Below, in pieces: positions 51,920 through 61,566 of a stretch of DNA of 64,000 bases. Source of the DNA: Kitasatospora sp. MMS16-BH015 (GTDB taxonomy: Bacteria; Actinomycetota; Actinomycetes; Streptomycetales; Streptomycetaceae); contig NZ_CP025394.1 of the NCBI RefSeq assembly GCF_002943525.1, positions 2,604,001 to 2,668,000 of the forward strand, read 5' to 3'. Both the position numbers and the translations under genes were made by a program. The notes beneath the pieces were generated by a model. The model saw nothing but the letters and a program-made list of their open reading frames with translations. It had not been told where the DNA came from and did no database searches. The stretch's first letter is position 1; each line of letters opens with the position of its first letter.

Positions 51920-52662
51920 GGCTTCTCACCCGCCCTGGCGCCTCCGGTGCGGGCCACCGCACGCACCCCCGCCGCGTACCGCTCCAACAGCACCCGCACC
52001 ACCGCCGGATGCGCCCCCAGCGGGGCCGCCGTCACCCCGCTCCCGGCCGCCGCCGCCAACCGGGCGAAGTCCCCTGGCGCGGTGAAGTACCCGGCGACGG
52101 CCGCTCCCCCGCTCGCCACCTCCGCGACCCGCGGGCCCGCCCCGGCCACGTACCCGGGCGTCACCGCGACCCCGAGCCGCCGCGCCAGCAGCCGGGCCTG
52201 CGCCCGGACGTCCTCCGCCGCGGCCGGATCCCGCGAACCGGCGGCGGCCAGCACCACCGGTTCACCGGCCCAACCCGCCTCCCACAGCCGATCGGCCAGC
52301 GCCTCCGCGAGCAGCGGGTCCGGCCCGAGCGGCGGCGCGACCACGCCCCGGACCTGCGGTGCGCCGGCCAGGGCGGCCGGCAGGTCCACCCCCGCGTGGT
52401 AGCCCCGGCTGAGCAGCAGCGGGACGAGCACCGCCGACCCGGCCAGCCCGTCCAGCACTTCGGCCAACAGCGGACCGTCCAGGCCCAAGTAGGCCAGCCG
52501 TACGTCGAGTTCGGGTCGCGCGGCCCGGACGGCCGCCGCCACCTCCCGGGTCGTGCCGGCCGCCGCCGCGTCCCGTGAACCGTGCGCGACGAGCACCAGG
52601 GCCGGCCGCCGCGCCGCGTGCAACACCCGGGGCCGTGCCCCGCCGAGGGATACCAGGGTCAT
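51916..52662 (-). CDS. Sirohydrochlorin chelatase (CbiX/SirB-like)
   Basis: The 248-residue protein has two repeats of the class II chelatase fold; the first carries LVLVAHGSRDAAAA with the catalytic His, and a strand-loop LVPLLLSRGYHAGVDLP supplies the second His. It inserts Fe2+ (or Co2+) into sirohydrochlorin. Its position beside the nitrate and nitrite reductase genes points to siroheme supply for NirB. It is divergent from nasA, so both could share one control region. Confidence 0.9.
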   Translation of the reverse strand: MTLVSLGGARPRVLHAARRPALVLVAHGSRDAAAAGTTREVAAAVRAARPELDVRLAYLGLDGPLLAEVLDGLAGSAVLVPLLLSRGYHAGVDLPAALAGAPQVRGVVAPPLGPDPLLAEALADRLWEAGWAGEPVVLAAAGSRDPAAAEDVRAQARLLARRLGVAVTPGYVAGAGPRVAEVASGGAAVAGYFTAPGDFARLAAAAGSGVTAAPLGAHPAVVRVLLERYAAGVRAVARTGGARAGEKP

Positions 52663-52752
52663 ACCCCCCTACCCTCCCGGCCTCCTGTTTCCCACCCGTT
52701 GCGCCCGGATCACGACTGTCACCCGGCCCCCTCACACCGGCCCCCACTGCCG

Positions 52753-52802
52753 GTGAGCCGCGCGTACGCCCCCCGTAACCGCCGCACACCCGCTCCGGTA
52801 AC
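52753..52802. promoter_or_regulatory. GlnR-like box array upstream of nasA
   Basis: GTGAG (52753), GTACG (52764), GTAAC (52775) and ACACC (52786) start 11 bp apart, followed by GTAAC at 52798. GlnR sites in Streptomyces are GTnAC and GnAAC half-boxes with six-base spacers, the same 11-bp period. The match is partial but lies exactly in the nasA/chelatase promoter region. Confidence 0.45.
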
Positions 52803-52824
52803 AGCCTGCCCGCAGGGTGGCTCC

Positions 52825-54981
52825 ATGGACGCCCCCACCACCGCCCAGAGCGCCTCCTCCGCCACCGCCCCGAACACCTCCGCCGCCCGGCACGCCTCCG
52901 CCACCTCCGCCACCGACACCCACTGCCCGTACTGCGCCCTCCAGTGCGGCATGGCCCTGCGCCCGGCCACCGGCCCGGGCCCGCACCCGGTGCCGCTCAC
53001 CGTGGTCGAGCGGCCCGCCTTCCCGGTCAACCGGGGTGCGCTCTGCGGCAAGGGCGCCAACGCGGCGGCCGTCCTGGACGGGGCGGCCCGGCTGACCACG
53101 CCGCTGGTCCGCCGCTCGGGCGTGCTCACCCCGGCGAGCTGGCCGGAGGCGCTGGACCGGATCGCGGAGGGGCTGCGCGGCACCGCCGAGGCCCACGGCC
53201 GGGACGCCGTCGGGGTGTTCGGCGGCGGCGGGCTGACCAACGAAAAGGCCTACCTGCTGGGCAAGTTCGCCCGCACCGTGCTCGGCACGGCGACCATCGA
53301 CTACAACGGCCGGTTCTGCATGTCCTCGGCGGCGGCGGCCGGGGTACGGGCCTTCGGCCTGGACCGGGGGCTGCCCTTCCCGATGGCGGACATCCCGCAG
53401 GCCGGCTGCGTGGTGCTGGTGGGCGGCAACCCGGCCGAGACGATGCCGCCCTTCGTCCGGTACCTGCGCGAACTCCAGCAGAACGGAGGCCGGTTGATCG
53501 TGGTCGACCCGCGCCGGACCCGGACGGCCGAGCTGGCCGACCTGCACCTGCAGCCCCGCCCGGGCACCGACCTCGCCCTGGCGCTGGGCCTGCTGCACCT
53601 GATCGTCGCGGACGGCCGCACCGACGAGGAGTTCATCGCCACCCGCACCACCGGCTGGTCCCAGACCCGGGCCGCCGCGATGGCGCACTGGCCCGAACAC
53701 GTGGAGGCCGTCACCGGCGTGCCGCTACCCCGACTCCGCGAAGCCGCCCGGGTGTTCGGCGAGGCGACCACAGCCATGGTGCTCACCGCCCGCGGGCCGG
53801 AGCAGCACGCCAAGGGCACCGACACGGTCAGCGCCTGGATCAACCTCTGCCTGGCCACCGGCAACATGGGCCGCCCGTACGCGGGTTACGGCTGCCTGAC
53901 CGGCCAGGGCAACGGCCAGGGCGGCCGGGAGCACGGTCAGAAGGCCGACCAGCTGCCCGGCTACCGCAAGTTGACCGATCCGGCGGCCCGCGCCCATGTC
54001 GCGGCGGTCTGGGGCGTGGACCCGGCGAGCCTGCCGGGGCCCGGCCCGAGCGCGTACGAGCTGCTGGACTCGCTCGGCAGCACCGTCCGGGCGCTGCTGG
54101 TGGCCGGCTCCAACCCGGTGGTCTCGGCGCCGGGTTCGGCCCGGATCACCGAGCGGCTGGGCGCACTGGACTTCCTGGCGGTCTGCGATGTGGTGCTCTC
54201 CGAGACGGCGGAGCTGGCTGACGTGGTACTGCCGGTCACCCAGTGGGCCGAGGAGACCGGCACCATGACCAATCTGGAGGGCAGGGTGATCCTGCGCCGC
54301 CAGGCGGTCGCACCGCCGCCCGGGGTGCGCAGCGACCTCGTGGTGCTGCACGAGCTGGCCGACCGGCTGGGCGGATCGACCAAGGGCTTCCCGACCGACC
54401 CGGAGGAGGCCTTCGAGGAGCTGCGGCTGGCCTCGGCCGGCGGGGTGGCCGACTACTCGGGCATCGACTACCGCCGGATCACCGCCGAGGACGGGGTGTT
54501 CTGGCCCTGCCCCAGCCCCGGACACCCGGGCACGCCACGGCTGTTCCTCGACCGCTTCGCCACCGAGGACGGCCGGGCCAGGTTCACCCCGGTCCAGCAC
54601 CGACCCCCGGCCGAGGAGCCCTGCGCGGAGTACCCCGTCCGGCTGACCACCGGCCGCGTCCTCGCCCAGTACCAGTCCGGCACCCAGACCCGCCGCGTCC
54701 CCGCCCTCAACTCGGCTGCCCCGGGCCCCTTCGTGGAGCTCCACCCCCAACTCGGCGCCCGCCTCGGCCTGCGCGAGGGCGACCAGGTCGCCGTGGTCAG
54801 CCGCCGTGGCCGCGCGATCGCCCCGGCCCGCCTGACCACCGCGATCCGCCCCGACACCGTCTTCATGCCCTTCCACTGGCCCGGCGAGGGCAGCGCCAAC
54901 CTCCTCACCAACCCGGCCCTCGACCCCACCTCCCGGATGCCCGAGTTCAAGACCTGCGCCGTCCGCCTCGAACTCCCCTGA
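52825..54981 (+). CDS. nasA: Assimilatory nitrate reductase catalytic subunit (molybdopterin oxidoreductase)
   Basis: The 718-residue protein reduces nitrate to nitrite in the cytoplasm. It has a 30-residue Ala/Ser/Thr-rich leader, the Fe4S4 motif CPYCALQCGM ... GALCGKG, and molybdopterin-binding blocks (GNPAETMPP, GYGCLTGQGNGQGGREHGQKADQLPGY). The C-terminal cofactor domain contains TTGRVLAQYQSGTQTRR. There is no twin-arginine signal, which separates it from periplasmic enzymes, and no C-terminal [2Fe-2S] domain, so electrons must come from a separate protein such as the one encoded next. ATG 52825 is preceded by a weak CAGGGTGG. Confidence 0.92.
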   Translation: MDAPTTAQSASSATAPNTSAARHASATSATDTHCPYCALQCGMALRPATGPGPHPVPLTVVERPAFPVNRGALCGKGANAAAVLDGAARLTTPLVRRSGVLTPASWPEALDRIAEGLRGTAEAHGRDAVGVFGGGGLTNEKAYLLGKFARTVLGTATIDYNGRFCMSSAAAAGVRAFGLDRGLPFPMADIPQAGCVVLVGGNPAETMPPFVRYLRELQQNGGRLIVVDPRRTRTAELADLHLQPRPGTDLALALGLLHLIVADGRTDEEFIATRTTGWSQTRAAAMAHWPEHVEAVTGVPLPRLREAARVFGEATTAMVLTARGPEQHAKGTDTVSAWINLCLATGNMGRPYAGYGCLTGQGNGQGGREHGQKADQLPGYRKLTDPAARAHVAAVWGVDPASLPGPGPSAYELLDSLGSTVRALLVAGSNPVVSAPGSARITERLGALDFLAVCDVVLSETAELADVVLPVTQWAEETGTMTNLEGRVILRRQAVAPPPGVRSDLVVLHELADRLGGSTKGFPTDPEEAFEELRLASAGGVADYSGIDYRRITAEDGVFWPCPSPGHPGTPRLFLDRFATEDGRARFTPVQHRPPAEEPCAEYPVRLTTGRVLAQYQSGTQTRRVPALNSAAPGPFVELHPQLGARLGLREGDQVAVVSRRGRAIAPARLTTAIRPDTVFMPFHWPGEGSANLLTNPALDPTSRMPEFKTCAVRLELP

Positions 54982-55074
54982 CCCACGCCGCCCCGGCCTC
55001 ACCCCACTCCCGCCCCGCGTTTCCCTCTCCTCACCGCCCCCTCCCCTCACCGCTGAGCTTGAAGTTCCGACCGC

Positions 55075-55112
55075 GAAACAGCCGAACACCCGACGGGTAA
55101 CACCCCTTGACC
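55075..55112. promoter_or_regulatory. GlnR-like box array upstream of the nir genes
   Basis: GAAAC (55075), ACACC (55086), GTAAC (55097) and TGACC (55108) start exactly 11 bp apart, ending 13 bp before the ATG at 55125. Two of the four match GlnR half-box consensus well. The element lies between nasA and the oxidoreductase gene, suggesting a second nitrogen-controlled promoter. Confidence 0.45.
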
Positions 55113-55124
55113 AGGCTGGTGACC

Positions 55125-56465
55125 ATGACAGCGACCGAGACCCCCGCCCCCGCCCACCCCGTCGTGGTGGTCGGTGGCGGCATGGCCGGCCACCGGCTCG
55201 CCCAGCAGCTCGTGTCGCACGGCCACCCCCACGTGGTGCTGCTCGGCGAGGAGGAGCACCCGCCGTACAACAGGGTGCTGCTCGCCGAGGTGCTGGCCGG
55301 CCGCTACCGCCCCGAACTCGCCGCCCTCGCCGCGCTGCCGCCCCAGGTGGTCCGCCACCAGGCCCGGGCAGTCCGGATCGACCGGCTCCAGCGCCGAGTC
55401 CTCTGCGACGACGGGGCCGAGCTCACCTACAGCGCTCTCGTCCTCGCCACCGGCAGCAACCCCGTCCTACCGCCGCTGCGTGGCCTCTTCCCCCGGCCCA
55501 CCGACCACGAACTCCCCTCCGGAGTCTGCACGTTCCGCACCATGGCCGACTGCGCCGAGCTCGAATCCCGCCTCCCGGCGGCCAAGCGCGCCGTGGTGGT
55601 GGGCGGCGGACTGCTGGGGGTCAGCGCGGCCCGCGCCCTGGCCGCCCGGGGCGTCCAGGTGCTCCTGGCCCATCAGGGCGAGCACCTCATGGAGCACCAA
55701 CTCGACACCGAGGCAGCAGAGTTGATCAGGCATCACCTACTCGCCCAGCAGATCGAAATCCACACCGAGTGCCGCGTCCGCGTGGTCCTCACCGCCCCGG
55801 ACCCGGACAACCGCCCCACCGACCCCCGCCACCCCACCGACCTCCGCCGCCTGACCGGCGTCGAACTCGCCGACGGCTTCCGCCTCGCCACCGAGCTCCT
55901 GGTGATCGCCACCGGCGTCCGCCCCCGCATCGGCCTGGCCCAGGCCGCTGGACTGACGATTCGTCAAGGCATTGTCGTGGACGACCAGTTGCGCACCAGC
56001 GACCCGCACATCCACGCCATCGGCGACTGCGCCGAACACGAGGGCACGGTCTACGGACTGGCCGGCCCCGCCCTGGAGCAGGCCGACCACCTCGCCCGCG
56101 TCCTCACCCGACCGGATGCCCCTCACCAGCTTGGCTACCGGGGCAGCCGTCTCCTCACCCGCCTCACCCTCACCCCACCCGCCGCCACCTCCACCGGTAC
56201 GGCCACCGGCACCCCCGACCCGCTCGACCTGGCCACCTTCGGCGCCACCGAGCCCAGCCACCCCGAGGACAGCGTGGTCCGGCTGGCCGACGCCCACCGC
56301 GGCACCTACCGCAAGGTGATCGTCCGCCACGACCGCCTGATCGGCGGGGTCCTGCTGGGCGACCTCGACACCGTCGGCGACCTCGCCCACGCCTGGCAGG
56401 ACGACCAACCCCTGACCACCCACCCGCTCCACCTCCTCACCACCCGGGCCACCCACCCCGCCTGA
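55125..56465 (+). CDS. FAD/NAD(P)-dependent oxidoreductase, probable nitrate reductase electron-transfer subunit
   Basis: The 446-residue flavoprotein has the FAD motif VVVVGGGMAGHRLAQQL, an NAD motif VVVGGGLLGVSAARALAARG, and the FAD-binding ATGVRPRIGLA...IHAIGDCAEH. It resembles the N-terminal half of NirB (PYNRVLLAEVLAGR also occurs in variant form there). It lacks [2Fe-2S] and siroheme domains, so it is a reductase module, probably passing NAD(P)H electrons to NasA. ATG 55125 is chosen; GTG 55119 is equally in frame. Confidence 0.82.
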   Translation: MTATETPAPAHPVVVVGGGMAGHRLAQQLVSHGHPHVVLLGEEEHPPYNRVLLAEVLAGRYRPELAALAALPPQVVRHQARAVRIDRLQRRVLCDDGAELTYSALVLATGSNPVLPPLRGLFPRPTDHELPSGVCTFRTMADCAELESRLPAAKRAVVVGGGLLGVSAARALAARGVQVLLAHQGEHLMEHQLDTEAAELIRHHLLAQQIEIHTECRVRVVLTAPDPDNRPTDPRHPTDLRRLTGVELADGFRLATELLVIATGVRPRIGLAQAAGLTIRQGIVVDDQLRTSDPHIHAIGDCAEHEGTVYGLAGPALEQADHLARVLTRPDAPHQLGYRGSRLLTRLTLTPPAATSTGTATGTPDPLDLATFGATEPSHPEDSVVRLADAHRGTYRKVIVRHDRLIGGVLLGDLDTVGDLAHAWQDDQPLTTHPLHLLTTRATHPA

Positions 56466-56536
56466 GCCCGAACCCCGGAAACCCCACCCACCCGAGCCCC
56501 GTCCGGCTCACCACCCCACCCCGGAGGGACACCCCG

Positions 56537-59146
56537 ATGACCACCACCCCCCGGCCGACCCTCCTGCTGGTCGGCTACGGCATGGTCGGCCACCGCCTCC
56601 TCACCGCTCTGGCCGAGACTGGCGCCGCCAACCGGTACCACGTCCTCGTGCTCGCCGAGGAGCCCCGCCCGGCCTACGACCGGGTCGCGCTCACCTCCTA
56701 CTTCGCCGGCCGCACCCCCGAACAACTGCTGCTCGCCGAGGCCGGCTTCGCCGAGCGGTACGGCTACGAGATCCGCCTCGCGACCCCCGCCACCGCGATC
56801 GACCGCGCCGCCAAGCGGGTCACCACCGCCGACGGCGGGGTGCTCGACTACGACGTGCTGGTGCTGGCCACCGGCTCGTACCCGTTCGTGCCGCCGGTAC
56901 CGGGCAAGGACGGAGCGGGCTGCTTCGTCTACCGCACCATCGAGGACCTGCACGCGATCGAGGCGTACGCGGCCGGGGCGAAGGTCGGCGCGGTGGTCGG
57001 CGGCGGCCTGCTCGGTCTCGAGGCGGCCGGGGCGCTCAAGGGCCTCGGCCTGGAGACCCACGTGGTGGAGTTCGCGCCCCGGCTGATGCCGGTGCAGGTG
57101 GACGAGGGCGGCGGGGAGGCGCTGCGCCGCACCATCGAGGAGCTGGGCGTGATCGTCCACGCGGGCGTGGGCACCAGCACGGTCGAGCTCTCCGCCGAGG
57201 GCGCCGCGAACGCGATGACCTTCACCGACGGCTCCCGGCTGGAGACCGACCTGGTGGTCTTCTCGGCCGGCGTCCGCCCGCGCGACCAGCTGGCGCGCGA
57301 CTGCGGCCTTGCCGTCGGCGAGCGCGGCGGCATCGCCGTGGACGAGTACTGCCGCACCTCCGACGCACACGTCTACGCGATCGGCGAGTGCGCCCTCGCG
57401 GTGGACGGCCGGGTCTACGGCCTGGTCGCCCCCGGCTACGAGATGGCCCTCACCGTCGCCCAGCAGCTGGCCGAGACCACGCCCAGGCCCTTCACCGGCG
57501 CCGACCTCTCCACCAAACTCAAGCTGCTCGGCGTGGACGTGGCCAGCTTCGGCGACGCCTTCGGCACCACGCCCGGCGCGCTCGACGTGGTCTACTCCGA
57601 CTCCCGCGCCGGGATCTACAAGAAGCTGGTGGTCACCCCCGAGGGCGCGCTGCTCGGCGGCATCCTGGTCGGCGACGCCGAGGCCTACGCGACGCTGCGC
57701 CCGCTGGCCGGCACCGGCGAGCCGCTGCCCGTGCCCGCCGAATCCCTGGTGCTGCCCGCCGGGATGGCCCCGCCGGTCTCGCTCGGCGGCTCGGCGCTGC
57801 CGGACGAGGCGGTGGTCTGCAACTGCCACAACGTCACCAAGGGCCGGATCCGGGGCGCCGTCACCGAGCACAGCTGCACCACCGTGCCGCAGGTGAAGAG
57901 CTGCACCAAGGCGGGCACCGGCTGCGGCTCCTGCCTCAAGCTGGTCTCCACCCTGGTCACCGAGGAGCTGGAGGCCTCCGGCGTCACCGTCGACAAGGGC
58001 CTCTGCCCCTGCTTCGAGCACACCCGCGCCGAGCTCTTCGAGATCGTCCAGGTCACCGGCATCGCCACCCACGCCCGCCTGCTCGCCGAGTACGGCCGCC
58101 TGAGGGGTCGGGCCACCGAGGGCTGCGAGATCTGCAAGCCGACCGTGGCCTCGATCATCGCCTCGCTCGCCCCCGAGCTGCCGGCCAGCACCCACATCCT
58201 GGACGGGGAGCAGGCCGCGCTCCAGGACACCAACGACCACTTCCTCGCCAACCTCCAGCGCAACGGCTCCTACTCCGTGGTGCCGCGCATCCCCGGCGGC
58301 GAGATCACCCCGGAGCGGTTGATCGTGATCGGCGAGGTGGCCCGCGACTTCGGCCTCTACACCAAGATCACCGGCGGCCAGCGGATCGACCTGTTCGGCG
58401 CCAGCGTCGACCAGCTCCCGCTGATCTGGGCCCGACTGGTCGCGGCCGGCTTCGAATCCGGGCACGCCTACGGCAAGTCACTGCGCACGGTGAAGTCCTG
58501 CGTCGGCTCGACCTGGTGCCGGTACGGGGTGCAGGACTCGGTGGCGATGGCGATCGGGCTCGAACTCCGCTACCGGGGGCTGCGCAGCCCGCACAAGCTC
58601 AAGTCGGCGGTCTCGGGCTGCGCCCGCGAGTGCGCGGAGGCCCGGGGCAAGGACTTCGGGGTGATCGCCACCTCCAACGGCTGGAACCTCTACGTCGGCG
58701 GCAACGGCGGTGCCACCCCCCGGCACGCCGACCTGCTCGCCCAGGAACTGACGGACGAGCAGCTGATCAGGCTGATCGACCGGTTCCTGATGTTCTACAT
58801 CCGCACGGCCGACCGGCTGGAGCGCACCTCCGTCTGGCTGGAGCGGATCGAGGGCGGGCTCGACCACGTCCGGGACGTGGTGGTGCACGACTCCCTCGGC
58901 CTGGCCGCCGAACTGGAGGCCCGGATGGCCCGCCACGTGGGCAGCTACCAGGACGAGTGGGCCGCCACCCTGGCCGACCCCGACCGGCTCGCCCGCTTCG
59001 TCTCCTTCGTCAACGCCCCGGGCGTGCCGGACCCGAGCATCCGCTTCACCCCGGAACGCGACCAGGTCAAGCCGGACCTGGCCGTGCTGGCCACCGCCGA
59101 GGACCTGCTCGCCCCGCTCGACCTCCCGCTGCTCGGCACCCGCTGA
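56537..59146 (+). CDS. nirB: Nitrite reductase (NADH) large subunit NirB
   Basis: The 869-residue enzyme reduces nitrite to ammonium. Domains in order: FAD/NAD module (VGYGMVGHRLL; VVGGGLLGLEAAGALKG), BFD-like [2Fe-2S] region with VCNCHNVTKGRIRG and CTKAGTGCGSCLKL, then the ferredoxin-like and catalytic nitrite/sulfite reductase domains. The four siroheme/Fe4S4 cysteines lie in KSCVGSTWCRYG and SGCARECAEARGK. Length is standard. A GGAGGGAC site precedes ATG 56537. It follows the flavoprotein gene by 71 bp and is followed by nirD. Confidence 0.97.
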   Translation: MTTTPRPTLLLVGYGMVGHRLLTALAETGAANRYHVLVLAEEPRPAYDRVALTSYFAGRTPEQLLLAEAGFAERYGYEIRLATPATAIDRAAKRVTTADGGVLDYDVLVLATGSYPFVPPVPGKDGAGCFVYRTIEDLHAIEAYAAGAKVGAVVGGGLLGLEAAGALKGLGLETHVVEFAPRLMPVQVDEGGGEALRRTIEELGVIVHAGVGTSTVELSAEGAANAMTFTDGSRLETDLVVFSAGVRPRDQLARDCGLAVGERGGIAVDEYCRTSDAHVYAIGECALAVDGRVYGLVAPGYEMALTVAQQLAETTPRPFTGADLSTKLKLLGVDVASFGDAFGTTPGALDVVYSDSRAGIYKKLVVTPEGALLGGILVGDAEAYATLRPLAGTGEPLPVPAESLVLPAGMAPPVSLGGSALPDEAVVCNCHNVTKGRIRGAVTEHSCTTVPQVKSCTKAGTGCGSCLKLVSTLVTEELEASGVTVDKGLCPCFEHTRAELFEIVQVTGIATHARLLAEYGRLRGRATEGCEICKPTVASIIASLAPELPASTHILDGEQAALQDTNDHFLANLQRNGSYSVVPRIPGGEITPERLIVIGEVARDFGLYTKITGGQRIDLFGASVDQLPLIWARLVAAGFESGHAYGKSLRTVKSCVGSTWCRYGVQDSVAMAIGLELRYRGLRSPHKLKSAVSGCARECAEARGKDFGVIATSNGWNLYVGGNGGATPRHADLLAQELTDEQLIRLIDRFLMFYIRTADRLERTSVWLERIEGGLDHVRDVVVHDSLGLAAELEARMARHVGSYQDEWAATLADPDRLARFVSFVNAPGVPDPSIRFTPERDQVKPDLAVLATAEDLLAPLDLPLLGTR

Positions 59147-59170
59147 CCACCCCCCTGACTTGGAGCCCCG

Positions 59171-59524
59171 ATGACCACATCCGCCACGCTCACCCCGAAG
59201 GTAGCGCTGCACACCGACAACGGCTGGCTCCCGGTCTGCGACTGGGACCGGCTGACCCCCGGCCGGGGCGTCGCAGTGCTGCTCCCGGACGGCCGGCAGG
59301 CCGCCGTGTTCCGCGACGGCGCGGGCCGGCTCCACGCCCTCGGCAACCGCGACCCCTTCACCGGCGCCTACGTGCTCTCCCGCGGCCTGCTCGGCTCCAC
59401 CCCCGAGGGCAGGGTCTACGTCGCCTCCCCGCTGCTCAAGCAGCGCTTCGACCTTGGCACCGGCGAGTGCCTGGACGACCCGGCCGTCCGCGTCCCGACC
59501 CACCGGGCCCGCCTCCAGGACTGA
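59171..59524 (+). CDS. nirD: Nitrite reductase small subunit NirD
   Basis: The 117-residue protein has a Rieske-like fold (WLPVCDWDRLTPGRGVAVLLPDG ... DPFTGAYVLSRGLLG) without the [2Fe-2S] ligands, as normal for NirD. It associates with NirB in the cytoplasm. The start at ATG 59171 follows TTGGAGC, 24 bp after nirB. Confidence 0.95.
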   Translation: MTTSATLTPKVALHTDNGWLPVCDWDRLTPGRGVAVLLPDGRQAAVFRDGAGRLHALGNRDPFTGAYVLSRGLLGSTPEGRVYVASPLLKQRFDLGTGECLDDPAVRVPTHRARLQD

Positions 59525-59650
59525 CCCGTCGCACCGCCGCGCCTCTCGCGCCGGTCATCCCCCTGACCGACCATCCCTCCCACCGGCCATGCCTCTGACC
59601 CGCCGAACGAGATCTTGATCACTCCGGCTGCGGGCCCCGGCCGGGGGGCT

Positions 59651-60601
59651 TCACTCCCGGACGGCCCGCAGCACCGCCGCCGCCATCCCCTGCTGCCCCT
59701 GGGCATTGGGGTGCACCGGCGCCATGCCGGCCGCCGGCAGCGGCGGCTCGATCCACCGCACGCCCTCCCCGGCGCACATGTCGTGCCCGAGGGAGGGCGT
59801 GAAGGTGTCCACGTACGCCGCCCCGGCCGCCTTCGCGCGCTCGGCCAGCATCGCGTTGAGGGCGGTCTCCTTCTCCCGGAGGAAGCCCACGTCCCCGGTG
59901 CTCACCCCGCGTCCGAGCGTCTCGGCGCAGCCCGCGCCGTCCGCCGGGAAGAGTGACGGGTAGCCCACCACGTACACCCGGGCCTGCGGGGCCCGCGCCC
60001 GGATCTGCCGCAGCACGGCGTCCAGCCGGGACCCGGCGGTCTCCACCCGCTGCTCGAGCTCGTCCCGCCCGCCCTCGGTGTAGTGCTGCCGGCAGGGCGC
60101 GTCGCCCTTCACCAGGCCGAGCGCCGCCTTGAGGCCCTGGGCCGCGCACTCCGTGACCACCCCGACGAAGCCGGCGTCGTTGCCGCCGACCCCGAGGGTG
60201 ACCAGGCGGGTGGCGGCGGAGAGCGCGTCCAGCTGCGGGGCGTTGGTGCCGCTCGCCGTGCGCTGGGACTCCGTCAGATCGGCGGTGGTCGCGCCGGTGC
60301 AGCTCACGTCGGTGAAGCCGGCCCCGGCCAGCCCGACGGCCTTGGCCACCAGTGCGGGGTAGTTCACACCCGAGCGGGCACACCCCGCGGGCTCGCCCAC
60401 CTTCGGCGCGATCCCGAGCCCCGAGGTGTAGGAATCCCCCAGCGCCACGTACGGCCCCACCGGCGCCCGCGGGCTCGGGCTCGCGCTCGGCGCCGCCGCA
60501 GCTTTCGCCACCGGCCCACCGACCCCGGCGCTGCACCCGGCTCCGGCCAGCGCCAGCACTCCGGCCAGCCCGACCAGCAGCCCCGCCCGGCTCCGCCCCA
60601 C
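59651..60601 (-). CDS. SGNH/GDSL hydrolase lipoprotein
   Basis: The 316-residue protein has a lipoprotein signal (GLLVGLAGVLALAGAGC, Cys23), an Ala/Pro/Ser spacer and an SGNH esterase domain with Ser57 in ALGDSYTSG, Gly in SCTGATTADL, Asn in GVGGNDAGF, and the C-terminal catalytic His in PVHPNAQGQQGM. It is probably a surface lipase or esterase. Start: GTG 60601 directly follows GGGGGAGG; GTG 60625 in a GTGA overlap with the upstream gene is an alternative. It probably forms an operon with the PAC2 gene. Confidence 0.88.
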   Translation of the reverse strand: MGRSRAGLLVGLAGVLALAGAGCSAGVGGPVAKAAAAPSASPSPRAPVGPYVALGDSYTSGLGIAPKVGEPAGCARSGVNYPALVAKAVGLAGAGFTDVSCTGATTADLTESQRTASGTNAPQLDALSAATRLVTLGVGGNDAGFVGVVTECAAQGLKAALGLVKGDAPCRQHYTEGGRDELEQRVETAGSRLDAVLRQIRARAPQARVYVVGYPSLFPADGAGCAETLGRGVSTGDVGFLREKETALNAMLAERAKAAGAAYVDTFTPSLGHDMCAGEGVRWIEPPLPAAGMAPVHPNAQGQQGMAAAVLRAVRE

Positions 60602-60621
60602 GGCCCCTCCCCCCGCCCGGC

Positions 60622-61566
60622 TCACTCGGTGTCGCGCTCGTGCTCCGCCAGGAACTCCTCGAACCGGCGGCCCAGCTCCTCCGCCGAGGGCAGGTCGACC
60701 GGCTCGGCCAGCAGGCTCTCGCGGCCCTCGGCCCCGGCCACCGCGTCGTACTGGCTCTCCATGCCCCGGATGGCGGCGCGCAGCTCGTCGTCCCCGCGGG
60801 CCAGCTGCTCCTCGATGTCGGCGTAGACCTCGCCGACCCGGTCGCGCAGCTCGGTGCCGGGCAGCACCAGGCCGCTGGCCGACTGCACGGACTCCAGGAT
60901 CAGCACGGCGGCCGCCGGGTAGGGCGAGCGGGCCACGTAGTGCGGCACGTGGACGGCGAAGCCCAGCACGTCGTGGCCGGCGTCGGCCAGCCGGTACTCC
61001 ACCAGGGCCTGGGCGCTGCCGGGCACCTGGGCCTGGTCGAACCAGCTCGGGTGGCCGGGGGCCAGGTCGAGCCGGGTGCCGTGCGGGGTGAGGCCGACCG
61101 GGCGGGTGTGCGGCACGCCCATCGGGATGCCGTGGAAGTCGACCGAGAGCCGCACCTCGAAGCGCTCGACCAGCTCGCGGACGGCCGCGGCGAAGAGCTC
61201 CCACTCGGTGTCCGGCTCCGGACCGGTGAGCAGGAGGAAGGGCGTTCCGACAGAGTCGTGTACCAATCGGAGCAGGATCTCGGGCGGCTCGTACGCCGTC
61301 CAGCTGTCCTTGGTGAAGGTCATCACCGGGCGACGGGCCCGGTAGTCCACCAGCCGGTCGTGGTCGAACCGGGCCACGACCTGCGGCGACCCGTGCTCCA
61401 ACAGGTGCGCCACCACCTGACCGCCGGCCTCACCGGCGTCCATGAAGCCCTCGAAGTGGTACAGCAGCACCAGCCCGGCCGCCTCGGGCCCGGCTGCGGC
61501 GTCGGCGGCGACCAGCGCGGCCACACCCTGCGGCTCCAGCTGGTACAGCTCCTTGGGTTCCCGCAC
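60622..61566 (-). CDS. PAC2 family protein
   Basis: The 314-residue soluble protein matches the PAC2 family (proteasome assembly chaperone 2-like), widespread in actinobacteria: [48 protein letters not shown] and [11 protein letters not shown] blocks, with an acidic helical C-terminus. Bacterial function is unknown, though actinobacteria do have proteasomes. GTG 61566 is the start. It begins an 865-bp gap without genes. Confidence 0.85.
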   Translation of the reverse strand: MREPKELYQLEPQGVAALVAADAAAGPEAAGLVLLYHFEGFMDAGEAGGQVVAHLLEHGSPQVVARFDHDRLVDYRARRPVMTFTKDSWTAYEPPEILLRLVHDSVGTPFLLLTGPEPDTEWELFAAAVRELVERFEVRLSVDFHGIPMGVPHTRPVGLTPHGTRLDLAPGHPSWFDQAQVPGSAQALVEYRLADAGHDVLGFAVHVPHYVARSPYPAAAVLILESVQSASGLVLPGTELRDRVGEVYADIEEQLARGDDELRAAIRGMESQYDAVAGAEGRESLLAEPVDLPSAEELGRRFEEFLAEHERDTE

